Assembly: GCF_022605725.1 (NCBI RefSeq)
Contig: NC_065560.1
Location: 19,955,052 to 20,019,051 of the forward strand
Direction of reading: 5' to 3'
Length of the DNA: 64,000 nucleotides
DNA from: Anthonomus grandis grandis
Lineage: Eukaryota; Arthropoda; Insecta; Coleoptera; Curculionidae
A program made the position numbers and the translations under genes. Under the pieces are notes generated by a model. The model saw nothing but the letters and a program-made list of their open reading frames with translations. It did not search any database and had not been told where the DNA came from. Shown piece by piece: positions 30,169 through 40,914 of the stretch. Each line of letters opens with the position of its first letter. The first letter of the stretch is position 1.

Positions 30169-32441
30169 CTTTCTGGAGCTCGCGCGCGGACTCTCACTCC
30201 GCAACTATTTTATTTTGTCGTTAATTTCCACAATCCACAGCGCTGCGGGTTGTTCGCAATGGTTGTTAATATTAAGTATCTTTCTATCCCGGGTTCTCCT
30301 ACAGTCAGTGCTCATTTGTGCGTTGGTGTGTGCGTTTATTGCCACATTATAGCCACTGCTGACTGTGAGTCCGCGCGCGAGCGTTCAATTTAAATATTTT
30401 TATGCGTTTTTTTTTTTGTTAAACTTGTTGTGCAATGGTGAGTGTTGAGTTTTTATTTTTAAAATTTAAGATAGATTATTATTATTATTTGTACACTTTT
30501 ATAGATGGCGTGCTCCTGGAGTCGAGAGGAGGCTCGTTTGTAAAAGCTCATGCAAGAATGTTTGGAAGAAGATGATGAGGAGCCAAGGAGTGATTTTGAG
30601 GACCAAGAAGATGATGGAGAAGAAGACAATTTAGAAAGGCAAGATTTGGATAATGATACCGAACAAGAAACTTCGGAGATGGAAGCCACTGATGAAGTTG
30701 CTAGGGGAAATTACCCTGTGTTTATTGGCAAAGATGGAACTGAGTGGGCCAAACATATGACGAAAAGAAATGTGAAAACCAGGGCGGAGAACTTGATAAA
30801 GCATCTTCCAGGGGTAAAAAAGACCTGCAAAAGACCTAAAAAGGGAAATTGACATTTGGAAGCTTTTTTTTTACAGACGAAGTACTGAATTCGATAGTCG
30901 AAAATACAAACAGACATATTGCCATGAGTAGAGGCAATTACCAACGTGAAAGAGGTGCAAAAGACACGGGCATATTAGAAATACAAGCACTGATTGGATT
31001 GCTTTATTTATCTGGGGTATTGAAATCTAATCGACTTAATATTGAGGAAATATGGACACAGAATAGTACTGGCGTCGAGCTTTTTCGACTAACGATGTCC
31101 CAATGTCGATTTCGATTTCTGGCAACTAGAGACGAACGAAAACAGACTGACAAGCTAGCCGCCATCCGGACAGTGTTTGATACAGTTGTTGGTAACTTTG
31201 ATTCAGCCTATACACCTTTTGAATGGCTAACAATAGACGAGAAGCTAGAAGCATTTCGGGGGCGTTGCAACTTTAGGCAAAATATACCTAGCAAACCCAA
31301 TAAATATGGGCTAAAAATATTTGCTATGGTAGACGCGAAGACTTTCTACACCTGCAACATGGAGGTTTACGTAGGAAAGCAGCCTGAGGGTCCATTCCAA
31401 GTGAGTAATTCTCCCACTGCAGTGGTGCAGAGATTGTGCCAATCAATAAAAGGAACCTGTCGTAATATTACAGTTGACAACTGGTTTACCAGTATGGAGC
31501 TACTCAATTCCCTTCAGTCCGATTTCAAGCTAACTTTATTAGGTACAGTTAGAAAAAACAAAAGGGAATTGCCACCTGAATTTTCGAATCCTTTGGGTCG
31601 TTGACTTTTATCGTCCATGTTCGCCTTTCGTCATAACTGTACTTATCATATACATCAAAAAAAAAAAAAAAACGTGCTGCTTTTATCAAGTATGCATTTT
31701 GACGATAAAATAGATGCTTCTACTGAAAAACCCGATATGATATTGGACTACAACTCATCTAAAGGAGGTGTTGACTGTGTGGACAAGCTATGTGCGTCTT
31801 ATAACTGTGCCAGTAGTACAAGAAGATGGCCCATGGTTGTGTTCTATTCGTTACTCAATGTATCGGGAATAAACTCTTTTGTTGTTCATTCAATGAATAA
31901 TAATGAAAGTATACGACGAAGAAAGTTTTTGCGATCTTTTTCATTTCAATCAGTGGAGGGCTATATTCGCCGTCGAATGACGCAAACTATTCCTAAGGCT
32001 ACGCAGTTGAGAATAAAAGAACTTTTCGGACTGGAAACACCTACACCTGAGCCCCTACCAGCAGGACAACGTGGACGTTGCTCATACTGCGATAGAAAAA
32101 AAATAGACCTTCTCGTTTTTTTTTGTGTTGAATGCCACAAATGTGTTTGTTTAGAGCATTCACTTGTTATTTGTCATGAATGCCGCTCAGAATGAAACAC
32201 ATGTTTATTTTTAATTTCTAGAAAGTTTTTATGTGTTGTTAAATGTTTATTTTAATTTTTTTGAAGCAATAAGTTTTGTTAAAATGCCAAAATCAATGTA
32301 TTCGATGAATAAAATCTTAAAATTAATAAAAATTAACTTTTATTGCCAATAATTTTTAGAAATATACACATTTGAAGGCTGCGGACTCTGAGTCCGCATG
32401 CGAGCGTCCTTTCCAAAATACTTAGCGCGAGCTCCGGAAGA
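30169..32441 (+). mobile_element. piggyBac element, near complete
   Basis: TTAA target duplications lie at 30165-30168 and 32442-32445. The terminal inverted repeats are about 17 bp: CTTTCTGGAGCTCGCGC on the left and, read inward, TCTTCCGGAGCTCGCGC on the right, with three mismatches. Subterminal repeats occur too: GCGGACTCTCACTCCGC near the left end, TGAGTCCGCGCGCGAGCG near 30367, and GCGGACTCTGAGTCCGCATG near the right end. The interior holds one transposase gene. Insertion is inside a DIRS-like RT. Confidence 0.9.
30505..32195 (+). pseudogene. piggyBac transposase, lightly damaged
   Basis: The ATG at 30505 opens MACSWSREEARL and is followed by a stop (30541). The acidic N-terminal region, GTEWAKHMTKRNVKTRAENL and the start of the core follow, with a frame slip near 30825 and a run of nine T at 30864-30872. 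The core is long and open (30849-31604): WLTIDEKLEAFRGRCNFRQN carries the first catalytic Asp and RNITVDNWFTSMELLNSL the second. After a stop and shift at 31602, DYNSSKGGVDCVDKLCASYN supplies the third. The C-terminus is the usual Cys-rich finger (RCSYCDRKK, FFCVECHKCVC, ICHECRSE). The catalytic triad and finger are intact; only a few frame errors inactivate it. Confidence 0.9.
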
Positions 32442-32572
32442 TTAATTTAAAATAAACGAAGTTATATATTCCTTTAACTGCTTTCCATTTAGGCTCTCTG
32501 CTGCACCATAATTATGTGTTCATAAAACTTTTAAAGTCAGTTCTTACTTACTTACAACTAAATGGCAAAACA

Positions 32573-34500
32573 AATTTTATCAAAACAAAAAATTACAAGC
32601 TGGTTTTTTGCTCCTGTTCGTGACCCCTTTTGTTTTTTTCCTCCTTTGGTTCTCTGGTTGCCCTGCCCTGAAGAAGCCAAAAAGCAGAAACACGTGGCGG
32701 CAGGTACCATCTTTACTGGTTCTGCTTCCCGTCTTACGGAGTATGCCAATAAACCTATTCTTTTGCTATTTAATTGTCCGTGCTATCTTTAATTTTTTGA
32801 AATTAATGATAATATTACCACCATTTCTATTGTTAACCTTTTAAGCGAAATATCTTGTAACGGAACCATATTGCCAATCCCCCTAATACTGGATGTGGAT
32901 ATCATAAATAATTATACTTTGGCTGTGGAGGTTTAATATTGTATAAACCCTTTAAAATCTTTTGGTCATGTTCCTTTCTTCTTCTTTAAAATTAAGTAAC
33001 ATTGCAAGAGCTCTGTGAATATTTATATTAGAATAAGAGAAACCAGATTTAAATATTTCTGTCAAAAAAATTATCATTTCCCGGAAATTATAGAAAAGTG
33101 GATCTAGCTGCTTCTTGCCACAGTAACTCCACCATTTTTTAAATACACAATCATATTGTCTATGAGTGTTTTACGAAACGGTCGAACGGTTTTAACGTCC
33201 ATACCATCAACTGGTTGACGTATTCTAGCAGGACTGATAATAAGGAGTGGCAAGCAATGGACTTTGCGATTAGTCACGGCCTAAAGAAACACAAGGAGAC
33301 CTTGCTAGCCCCCTGGATCTGTTTTTGGCGACGGATCCTGACTCGTACAATATTACCGTACATGCACCACTACCGTACATGCAACATCAGATCGCAAATT
33401 TGTAACATGTCAATGTTATGTTACAATAATTTAATATATAACAATCTCAATATTCCATTTTACTCATAAAATGGCGAAACTTATAAATCGATAGTACCAT
33501 TCTCTTGCTCTGAGTGTGCATAGATGGCATTAAGTACTTGCTATTTACCAATGGTTTTGGGAAACCTACGCATAGTATTTAAGGCCTTTACTTCTATTGT
33601 TAAGATAACTATGTATTTTGTTACTTACATAAGATTTTATTTATCATTTATTTTAATTGTGTATTATGTATCACCCGAATTGTATGACCTCACGATAATG
33701 TAAGTTTGTAGATATTTTGTTCTCCTCTATTATATACATATATATCTCCTACAGGAACTTACTTGGAATCCTATGCCATTGATCGTTATTTTATAATTTT
33801 CGTTAACTATATTATTTGTAATTTAAAGTAAGTAAAATAAGCTTTTTTTTCTTTAACTTGGCAGAGCGCGGGTTGCCCATGCTTCGGAATGTCTGTCTAA
33901 ACATTTCAATATACGTTTATATTTCATGTCAATGGTGCTCATTGCCTGTGACCTTATTATTGTGACCTTTTCTTTGGTCATTTATTAGTATCAATATTTC
34001 TCTTTAATTTTAATAATTACAGTGTCATTTATGAAAAAGATACTCATTTGATTGTCTGGAAGTGTAATTTTTTTAATATTAAATTTGTTTTTATTTATTT
34101 ATACTGTCATTTTTTAAGTTCCGGTGAATCAACATGTGGGTTACAAAGAGACCACGTTTAGCTTTCTTTCTGATCTGAACAGCCGACCCTTCGAATTGAC
34201 TTAAGCCATAATTTGTGCCGGCCCATATTTTTGTGCTTGTTTTTTAATAATAATGAGTCATCCATAGACAAGGTGAGTACCACAGATATCACAGTAAATT
34301 TATTTCTTTCTTTATTTCTTTAAAATTTTATTTCCTTTAAATTTCATATGTGTAAGGTCAGACATTTATTGGTTCTGAAGCGAGAGGTAATTTTCCTTTT
34401 GTTTTAGCTCATCGGCTGCTATATATTCATGCTATACATGTAGTATCTGTTCAAGCAGTATTTAATCTGCAGTAGATATTTAATCATTATCAATGCCGCT
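32573..34500. other. Long spacer, nothing recognised
   Basis: No gene, repeat end or RNA gene is supported over about 1.9 kb. A GC-richer patch at 32610-32720 and another at 33220-33350 have short open frames without recognisable domains; the first may be a distal piece of the DIRS-like element. Confidence 0.4.
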
Positions 34501-34589
34501 TGTTTAATGTACTGAACTCACTGAGGCTGATTGTGACCTAGAAGTACAGAGAAGGCAGTCGAGGATAACCTAGTAGGTTCCAGACCACC

Positions 34590-34715
34590 AGGAAACGAAG
34601 ACACCAAATAAAGTGTTATCTTTATATTTGAGCAACTTTATTTATTTTCCACTGTCCCTACATACGGAGGGTATGTTGGTAGGTTCACCTCGCGAATCGT
34701 CTGTGGCGCCCAATC
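34590..34715 (+). other. Possible LTR 3' end with primer-binding site
   Basis: AATAAAG at 34606-34612 is followed by a short GC-richer stretch and then TGGCGCCC at 34704-34711, the start of primer-binding sites complementary to a tRNA-Lys 3' end in many retroelements. No second copy of the supposed LTR is in the window, and the leader downstream (to about 35000) has no gag frame. A chance match is possible. Confidence 0.35.
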
Positions 34716-35164
34716 GACCCACAATCTTTTGAGACCCACAACCTACCGACACCACCTTGGCATTTAGGGGATCAATCGTAAACCCCCCTAAGCTAACCCG
34801 TACAAGCTAGCCAACGGGCCTCAGCATAGCTGAGTACTTATATGGTGTAACCAAAGGTTACATCATAAATTATTAATTGCAACAGGTTAACTAGAAATTA
34901 AAACTGAAGATCCACCCATGCCCTGTAGAGTTTGGTAGAGTAAGAGAGAGCTGTAAAGTTAAAAAGTGCGAGTCAACCAGTCAGAATCAACGCTCTAGGC
35001 ATGTCTTTCCTGAATATTTTAACTTGCAAAATTTTAAGAAAAATATCCAGACCGTTCGTAGCACTGGCGCTACTCGTATTACTCGTGTACTCGTACCATA
35101 GGATCTCCCTTTTGTGTATGATTCTAGCAATTGTTATTTGCTAGAATCATAGCGCCTCACTATG
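34716..35164. other. Spacer with alternating inverted repeats
   Basis: No gene recognised. The inverted repeats at 35117-35182 lie at its right end. Confidence 0.4.
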
Positions 35165-35182
35165 ATTCTAGTAAATAACAAT
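35117..35182. repeat. Three alternating copies of a TATGATTCTAG-type motif
   Basis: TATGATTCTAGCAA (35117-35130) is inverted at 35138-35151. A 23-bp arm at 35130-35152 is inverted again at 35160-35182 with one mismatch. Such strand-alternating copies can come from repeated template switching or from a foldback end. It borders the LINE fragment that follows. Confidence 0.6.
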
Positions 35183-36135
35183 ACTTTTAAAAGGTTTGAT
35201 GAATTTGAACATTACTGAGGGTAAATTTGAATTTTCTGTGGTTTATATAAAAGCTCTTAACTTTTATATTATATGTATTTATCATCCTCCCAAATGTAAT
35301 ACTAGGGAGTTTCTAACACTCTTTGAAATGTTTTTAACACTATTTCCAGTGAGACCAAAGTTAATCGTTTATGGCGATCTCAATATTGATTATCTATCAG
35401 ACTCGCATGAATCTGATAGCCTAAAAAATCTGTGGCTTTGTTTAATCTAAAAATTGTTATTGAACAACCAATAAGGATCCCATCATGCTCCCAAACATTA
35501 ATCGATTATATCTGTTTAAATTTGACCTCTGAACTTAATAAACTCTGAAATACGAACTCTGAAATAAATAGGGAAAAAAAATTATTCGGTATAGTCTACA
35601 GCGATGCGAATTTTAGACGCTTTAGAAATGTATACAATAAGACTGATTGGACGGTGCTGTATCGTTCTCTTGTTCCTCTTAACGACTTTAGTGACTTTGT
35701 TGAGCATTTTCAATATGCGTTTTCCCACGAAAAAGATAAAAATTAAGCCTAAGAAACCATGGATTACACATAGTCTTAAAACCTCATCAACCAATTTAAG
35801 ATTTCTACACACTTTAAGAAAATATACCACTAATCCCTGGTTTCATACTTACTTTAATACATACAGAAGGATTTATAGAAAAACAATACGAAATGCTAAG
35901 CAACTTTATTATGAAAATAATAAAGTTGCTTAGCATTTCCATCAAGCACGTAATAAAGCAAAGGAAAACTGGAGTATTATTGATGAACTAAGGAGTAATT
36001 CCTCAAAGTCAGATAAATTTCCTATCAATGCAGATAATCTTAATCAGTTCTACTGCTCAATAGCAGCAAGACTCAAAAATCAAATAAATCCTCAAATAGA
36101 TCCCCTATCGTATACTCATAATATCTCTATACAAC
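35165..36135 (+). pseudogene. LINE apurinic-type endonuclease C-terminal part and linker
   Basis: The frame at 35196 reads FEFSVVYIKALNFYIICIYH PPK and then KLIVYGDLNIDYLSDSHESD, the GDxN-type block of LINE APE-like endonucleases, which nick target DNA for priming. LIDYICLNLTSELN follows, then linker blocks SDANFRRFRNVYNKTDWTVL and DFVEHFQYAFSHEKDK and, with breaks, LNQFYCSIAARLKNQINPQI. The sequence stops before any RT block, where the tail of an antisense LINE begins (36155). The N-terminal endonuclease is missing. Several stops are present. Confidence 0.7.
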
Positions 36136-36154
36136 AATCATTTTATTTGACACA

Positions 36155-37877
36155 TATTTATTTATTTATTAAACATTATCCACCAATTTGACAAAAATAA
36201 AATAACACCAAGATTCTAATATTAATACAACTTAAGCTAGATAATAGTAAGACATAAATCAATCAAAGTTACAAAAGTTACAAAGAAACCTGTTAAAGTA
36301 ACGAGTCACTAATTAATTTAAGAGAACTCCTAAAACTGCTAAAAGAAACGTGCAAGCCAAGACTATACCTATCGAAAGAAGGTTGCATTCTAGTTATAGG
36401 ATTATGCTGTCCATAAGAACTACTATCAAAATCTACATAAAACAGTTTTTTTAGTCTAGTCAATTTTTGCGCCCGAAAATTCAGCCTATTTAAAAGATAA
36501 TCACGATCAGTCATGCCAGATATTAATTTAAAAATAAAACACAAGTCTGATTTATTACGCCTTAACTCAAGTGGGTCCAAAGAGAGAACTGACATGACCG
36601 ACTTGTAATCAGTATGGAACTGGTTACAAGTCCCTTATCTAATGGAACCTTAAGTTTAAAAGAACAATTTCTTAAGAATTTATTTTGGACTTTCTCAATA
36701 TTTTCAATATGCGATTTATAAAATGGAGACCATATGGGACTAGCATACTCCAAACAGAACGGACTAACGAACAGTACAGAACTTTACAGACAGAGCATAA
36801 GAAGTCTTGACTGCATCTAGTTATAAATCCTAGATTTCTATATGCTTTATGAACTAACTTTTTAGCATGAAACACAAATGTCAACTTAGAATCGAAAATT
36901 ACTCCGAGATCCATAACTTCCATTACTCTTTTTAAAATAGTGGAACCTATACTATAATCAAACAATGTAAGATTGCGAATTCTTCCAAAAGTTATTGAAT
37001 AACACTTCGGAACATTTAAATCTTAACCATTAAGGTTGCACCATTCATAGAGATTATGGAAGTCATCCTGTAATAATTGACATTGAACATTAGAATCAAT
37101 AGACAAAAACAATTTTAAATCATCAGCGAATAATGAAAATTCATAATTTCTTACTAATAATCCTATATCATTAACAAAGATTGTAAAAAGCAAGAGACCC
37201 ACATGTGACCCCTGAGGAACCCCAGATGGCACATAAAAGCTGCTAGATAAGAAGCTATTAAGCCGAATACATTGTGATCTACCCAGTAGATAGTCCCTTA
37301 GCCAACAAATAACATTTGATCCAAAACTCAAAGCTTGGAGCTTTACCAGTAGAAGCGCATGATTAACTCTGTCGAACGCCTTTGAAAAATTCGTATATAA
37401 AACAGCATCAACTTGTGAACCCTTACCAAAAGCATTAAACGGATAATCTTCATAACATATTAAGTTAAGTTAGGTAACAGTGGAACGACCTTTTTGAAAA
37501 CCATCTTGACTGTTAATAATAAGGCTTTTACATTGCCATGACAATTGCTTGGTTACAAGTGCATCCAAAAGTTTAGGCAAGATTAACTGTATACAAACTA
37601 CCTGATAATTACTGGCATCACTAGTATTTCCAAACTTAAATATCGGCGTAATATACGAATTCTTCCAAAAAGAAGGAAATACTCCCGACTTTAGAGACAG
37701 ATTGAATAAAGTGCAAATAGGCTTCGACAAAGTACATACACATTTACGAAGTAGCAAGCTGGGTATGCCATCCGGTCCCGCAGAAGTCTTGCTCTGTAAG
37801 CCAAGAATCTCGTCAAAAACCTCTACTAAAGATAACTCTACAAATTTGATATCGAATTGATCCACAAGCCCTGTCAT
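36155..37877 (-). pseudogene. LINE reverse transcriptase, antisense copy with TAAA-type tail
   Basis: On the minus strand: EVFDEILGLQSKTSAGPDGI PSLLLRKC (RT motif 0-1), FPSFWKNSYITPIFKFGNTS, INSQDGFQKGRST, then after a gap SFYVPSGVPQGSHVGLLLFT, IFVNDIGLL and YEFSLFADDLKLFLSIDS with FADD at 37119-37130. The C-terminal part follows in three frames (LGVIFDSKLTFVFHAKKLVH, MEYASPIWSPFYKSHIENIE, NPITRMQPSFDRY) to a stop near 36293. The 3' end is a TAAATAAATAAATA tract near 36155-36170. Most blocks are readable but separated by frame changes. It sits head-on against a plus-strand LINE at 35165. Confidence 0.8.
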
Positions 37878-37905
37878 GTAATATTCAGGTATTTGAAATT
37901 CTTTA

Positions 37906-38760
37906 TCATAATATACACGTTTTAATATACGTTTGACAAATATTTGGCAAATAAATTAACAGTATCACCACCCTCATCACTAGTTTTATCATTAAAAACA
38001 TATGTTTAGGAATAAGATTTGACTTTTTAAGATTGCTTACATGTTTCCAGAATAACGTAGGATTTAACAATATATTATTCTCGGTACAAAAAATATAATC
38101 GCGGTAACACTGACCGCTCAACATACTGCATGACTGCCAAAGCCCAGAGAAAACCAAGTAATCACTTTGCAATTGAGACTCCTTAAACTTCTTATGAGCA
38201 ATCCTTTTACGTAAAACTAGGCCTCTTAACTCTCTTGAAAACCATACAGGAAAGCTACCAGTATTATAGGGCTTAATAGGCACAAAATAGCTGATTCCTT
38301 CATACAAAAGATCATAAAACTTATTTAGGGAAATATTTATATCAGAAGTGTTGTTTATAAAGGACCAGTCGATAGATGCAAGGAAATTATTTAACGATAC
38401 AAAATCAGCATTTTTGAAGTCAAAAAACTTTACTGCATATTTCAGAGACCTTGACCTATATGGTAGTGAAAAGACACATTCATACGGAGTGCGTCGAGAG
38501 CTAGTCCCCGGCAATTAAAAATTCATCCTCCAATCCAGAAGACCCATTAATATTAGAAAAACAAAGAGCAAGAAATGTGCCTTCCCGATCTGGTACCTGA
38601 AACATTTCTTTACCATCTAAGTAATTAAATACCTGTCCAAGCAGTGAAGCTGGTGCGACATTCGAACACCCAACAAAATTACGTTATAACTGCATGCGGA
38701 TATTGTTTGCTTCAAATGCTTCAGCTTAGACCTCACACCCCCAGCGTTGAAAAAATACAT
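37906..38760 (-). pseudogene. Same LINE: endonuclease start and linker, internally deleted
   Basis: Starting near 38760 the minus strand reads MYFFNAGGVRSKLKHLKQTI SACSYNVILL, the first strand of an APE-type endonuclease. It then jumps to FLALCFSNINGSSGLEDEFL and on to a 202-codon open frame (38514-37906) that is the endonuclease-to-RT linker (SLNNFLASIDWSFINNTSDI and following). Most of the endonuclease, including its GDxN and SDH blocks, is therefore deleted. The linker frame itself is intact over 600 bases. The region continues directly into the RT. Confidence 0.65.
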
Positions 38761-38842
38761 TACCAAGGAATCACTAAATCGTTTTTTGGACCTCGTACAA
38801 TTCTCTTAGAGATTGATGGAACCCCATTGGTAAATTTAACTA

Positions 38843-39464
38843 TCACATCTTCACCTTTTTTTTTCTTTTTGCCAATTCTCCATAAACTTCTCGGATTTCA
38901 TCACGCTGTAATTTGGTGAAATCCATTTTAATTACTATATTGCTACCACCTAATTTCTTTTTCACTCTCAAACATTTTTGTATAATCTCGGTATTATTAA
39001 AGCACACTTTTATAGGCCTATTATTGGCTCCACGACGTCCAATTCTATAGACCTTAAAGGGCTCAATATGATCTATTCCCAACTTATTGGACAGAACATC
39101 AAGTACGAACTATTCATCTATTATTCATATCATCAGAATGACTTTCCTGAACATTAAACATCATAATATTATTTTTGCGCTCATTTCTATCATTTATCTC
39201 AGAAATTATAATGAAGTTACTATCCTTAATCTTGGTTGGTTGAGCAGGGTCGTTCTTAAATGTTTGAAGTTTTTGTAATTCCTCCACGAGTTTATTAATT
39301 GTTGATTGCTGAAAAACAATAAGTTTATGCAATTCAATAATGCCGTTCATCAGATCACTAATGGAAGCATTTCTCTTAGATAAAATCTCAGGTAATGATA
39401 TTACATCGCCTTTAAATATTGCATAATATTGCATCAATAAATGTTTCTTTTGATACTGCAACAT
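38843..39464 (-). pseudogene. LINE ORF1 protein, coiled coil plus RRM-like domain
   Basis: Two adjoining minus-strand frames make up an ORF1-type RNA-binding protein. The first (39464-39114) has a coiled-coil stretch ISDLMNGIIELHKLIVFQQS and then RNERKNNIMMFNVQES, the first strand of an RRM-like fold. The second (39082-38843) continues YRIGRRGANNRPIKVCFNNT, LRVKKKLGGSNIVIKMDFTK and QRDEIREVYGELAKRKKK, the conserved C-terminal domain. A break of about 30 bases separates them. Position and orientation match the LINE at 36155-38760, of which this is the 5' part. Confidence 0.7.
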
Positions 39465-39479
39465 TTTTAAGTAATGTTA

Positions 39480-40470
39480 AGGTTTCTTTTGTGACACCTC
39501 TCTTTAAAGGTGGCGAGTCAAATGACCCCATAAATTACAGTCCAAATATCACTTTTGCCCTGCCTGTCTAAGTTTATTGAGAAACTGGTCAAAGTAAGAA
39601 TGGTAGCTTTCCTAACTAAAGATAACATATTAATTGAATGTCAATTTAGTTTTCGAGAGCGCACTAGCGTGCTGAGTGATGCAATATTTGCATTTCTGGA
39701 AAGATTATACCTGAGCTTGAATGATGGTCAGTTTGCTGCAGCGGTATTCTGTGACTTCTCTAAAGCGTTTGACTGTGTCGACCATAAATACTGCTCGGTA
39801 AGTTTCCTAGATATAGGTTTAGGGGAGTTGCTCTAGAATGCTTTAAATCTTTTTTGTCAGACAGAAAATAGTCTGTTCGGTTGTCTAAACTTGTGAGCCA
39901 TAGAGTTCCTCAGGGTTCGGTTTTCGGTCACATTTTATGTCTATTGCATATATATGACCTGACGTCCTTCCAGATAAAATGATTCCCACTATTTTTGCAG
40001 ATGACACCACTATCTTATTGGCAGAAAATAATAAAAGCACATTAACAAAAACAATTCTGAAGATTCATTAATGGTTAAACAGTGGTATGATGCTAATCTG
40101 TTGTCTTTAAATATAGATATAACTAAATTGTTAAGTTTTAAGTTTGTATGTTCAGACCAGTTAATGATTCACAACAAAGAATTGGAAGTGAATAAGTTCA
40201 ACAGATTGCTTGGAATTGTTATTGATGATAATCTGAAGTTTTGTGACCATATATCAACATTGAGGTAAAAACTGGCTAGAGGATGTTATGCTGTTAGAGT
40301 AATTTCAAATGAAGTGGGATTGGAATCTACAAAATTGGTCTACTTGTCTTTGATTGAAAGTCACCTACGGTACGGAATATCATTTAGGGGTTGCTGGAAT
40401 CAAGGGCTTTTTAACTCTATAATTGTTTTGTAAAAAAAGCCCTAAAGATTCAAAGATACCGACCTTATGT
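39480..40470 (+). pseudogene. LINE reverse transcriptase, plus strand, related to 14812-16423
   Basis: Blocks: VTPLFKGGESNDPINYS, LPCLSKFIEKLVKVRMVAFL, ECQFSFRERTSVLSDAIFAF, DGQFAAAVFCDFSKAFDCVD with the first Asp, VPQGSVF-like remains, and TIFADDTTIL with FADD at 39994-40005. Then QWYDANLLSLNIDITKLLSF, RLLGIVIDDNLKFCDHISTL, ARGCYAVRVISNEVGLESTK and a tail near 40470. The FCD(F/L)S-x-AFDC and CYA(V/I)RVI(S/A)N blocks are shared with the antisense copy at 14812-16423, so both are one family. It starts mid-RT and has several stops. Confidence 0.75.
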
Positions 40471-40887
40471 TGCTTTTTTAACCATCTTCCAAACTGCATC
40501 AAAGCCTCTAAAAGTCCCCCTTTAAATTTGTGCCAGTGTATGCCATAAAAAAATTGCCCAGTGTGCCATTTAAAAATCTTTTAACTAATATTATAAACTA
40601 ATAATTTATATCATGTCAAAAGGTTCTTAGAAAAGTTTATTTTATGCAGAGAATAGTTTTAATCCCTCTTATAGTTGCTATTGTTTTATACTTACATTTA
40701 TTATGTACTTTGTACCATACAAACTGTTCTTTTCTTGTTGAATACCGACAATAATTATTATTTTTACTATTAATCTTTTGACTGTATTAAAAAAAAAAAC
40801 AATCCTAGCCTTCAGGGCCTATTTGTCATATTTTTAATTTTTTTTCTGATATCCTAAATAAAATACATTATTATAATTATTAATCTA
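40471..40887. other. AT-rich spacer
   Basis: No coding frame supported. It may include the 3' untranslated region of the preceding LINE. Confidence 0.4.
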
Positions 40888-40914
40888 TACAGGGTGTCCC
40901 GTAATTAATTTATA

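Larger units (their letters stand above)
29498..32572 (+). pseudogene. DIRS-like gag/RT remnant, split by piggyBac
   Basis: The 65-codon frame at 29498 (ILGNDPLAINKVGPEIHSEI, then ANRWTKRL) resembles the gag C-terminus of DIRS-type elements, which use tyrosine recombinase. RT blocks follow in broken frames: LILKWVKGYKLPLCKKPLQT, DQCISNFF, NGSLRFTLNRKNLIRFLIDP, HFKLEDHRSVKELIHLNRFY and YRKYLN at 30168. The next RT residues, KINEVIYSFNCFPFRLSAAP and SVLTYLQLNG, are found only at 32447-32572, on the far side of the piggyBac. The block order fits DIRS RT better than Gypsy, but the recombinase is not present to confirm it. Confidence 0.6.

Noticed and set aside
30459..30944. Ser-rich and hydrophobic minus-strand frames over the piggyBac N-terminus
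   Set aside because: They arise opposite the acidic Glu/Asp-rich start of the transposase.
32558..32844. Overlapping short frames on both strands near the piggyBac end
   Set aside because: Neither reading matches a family; likely random openings in a GC-richer patch of the DIRS-like remnant.
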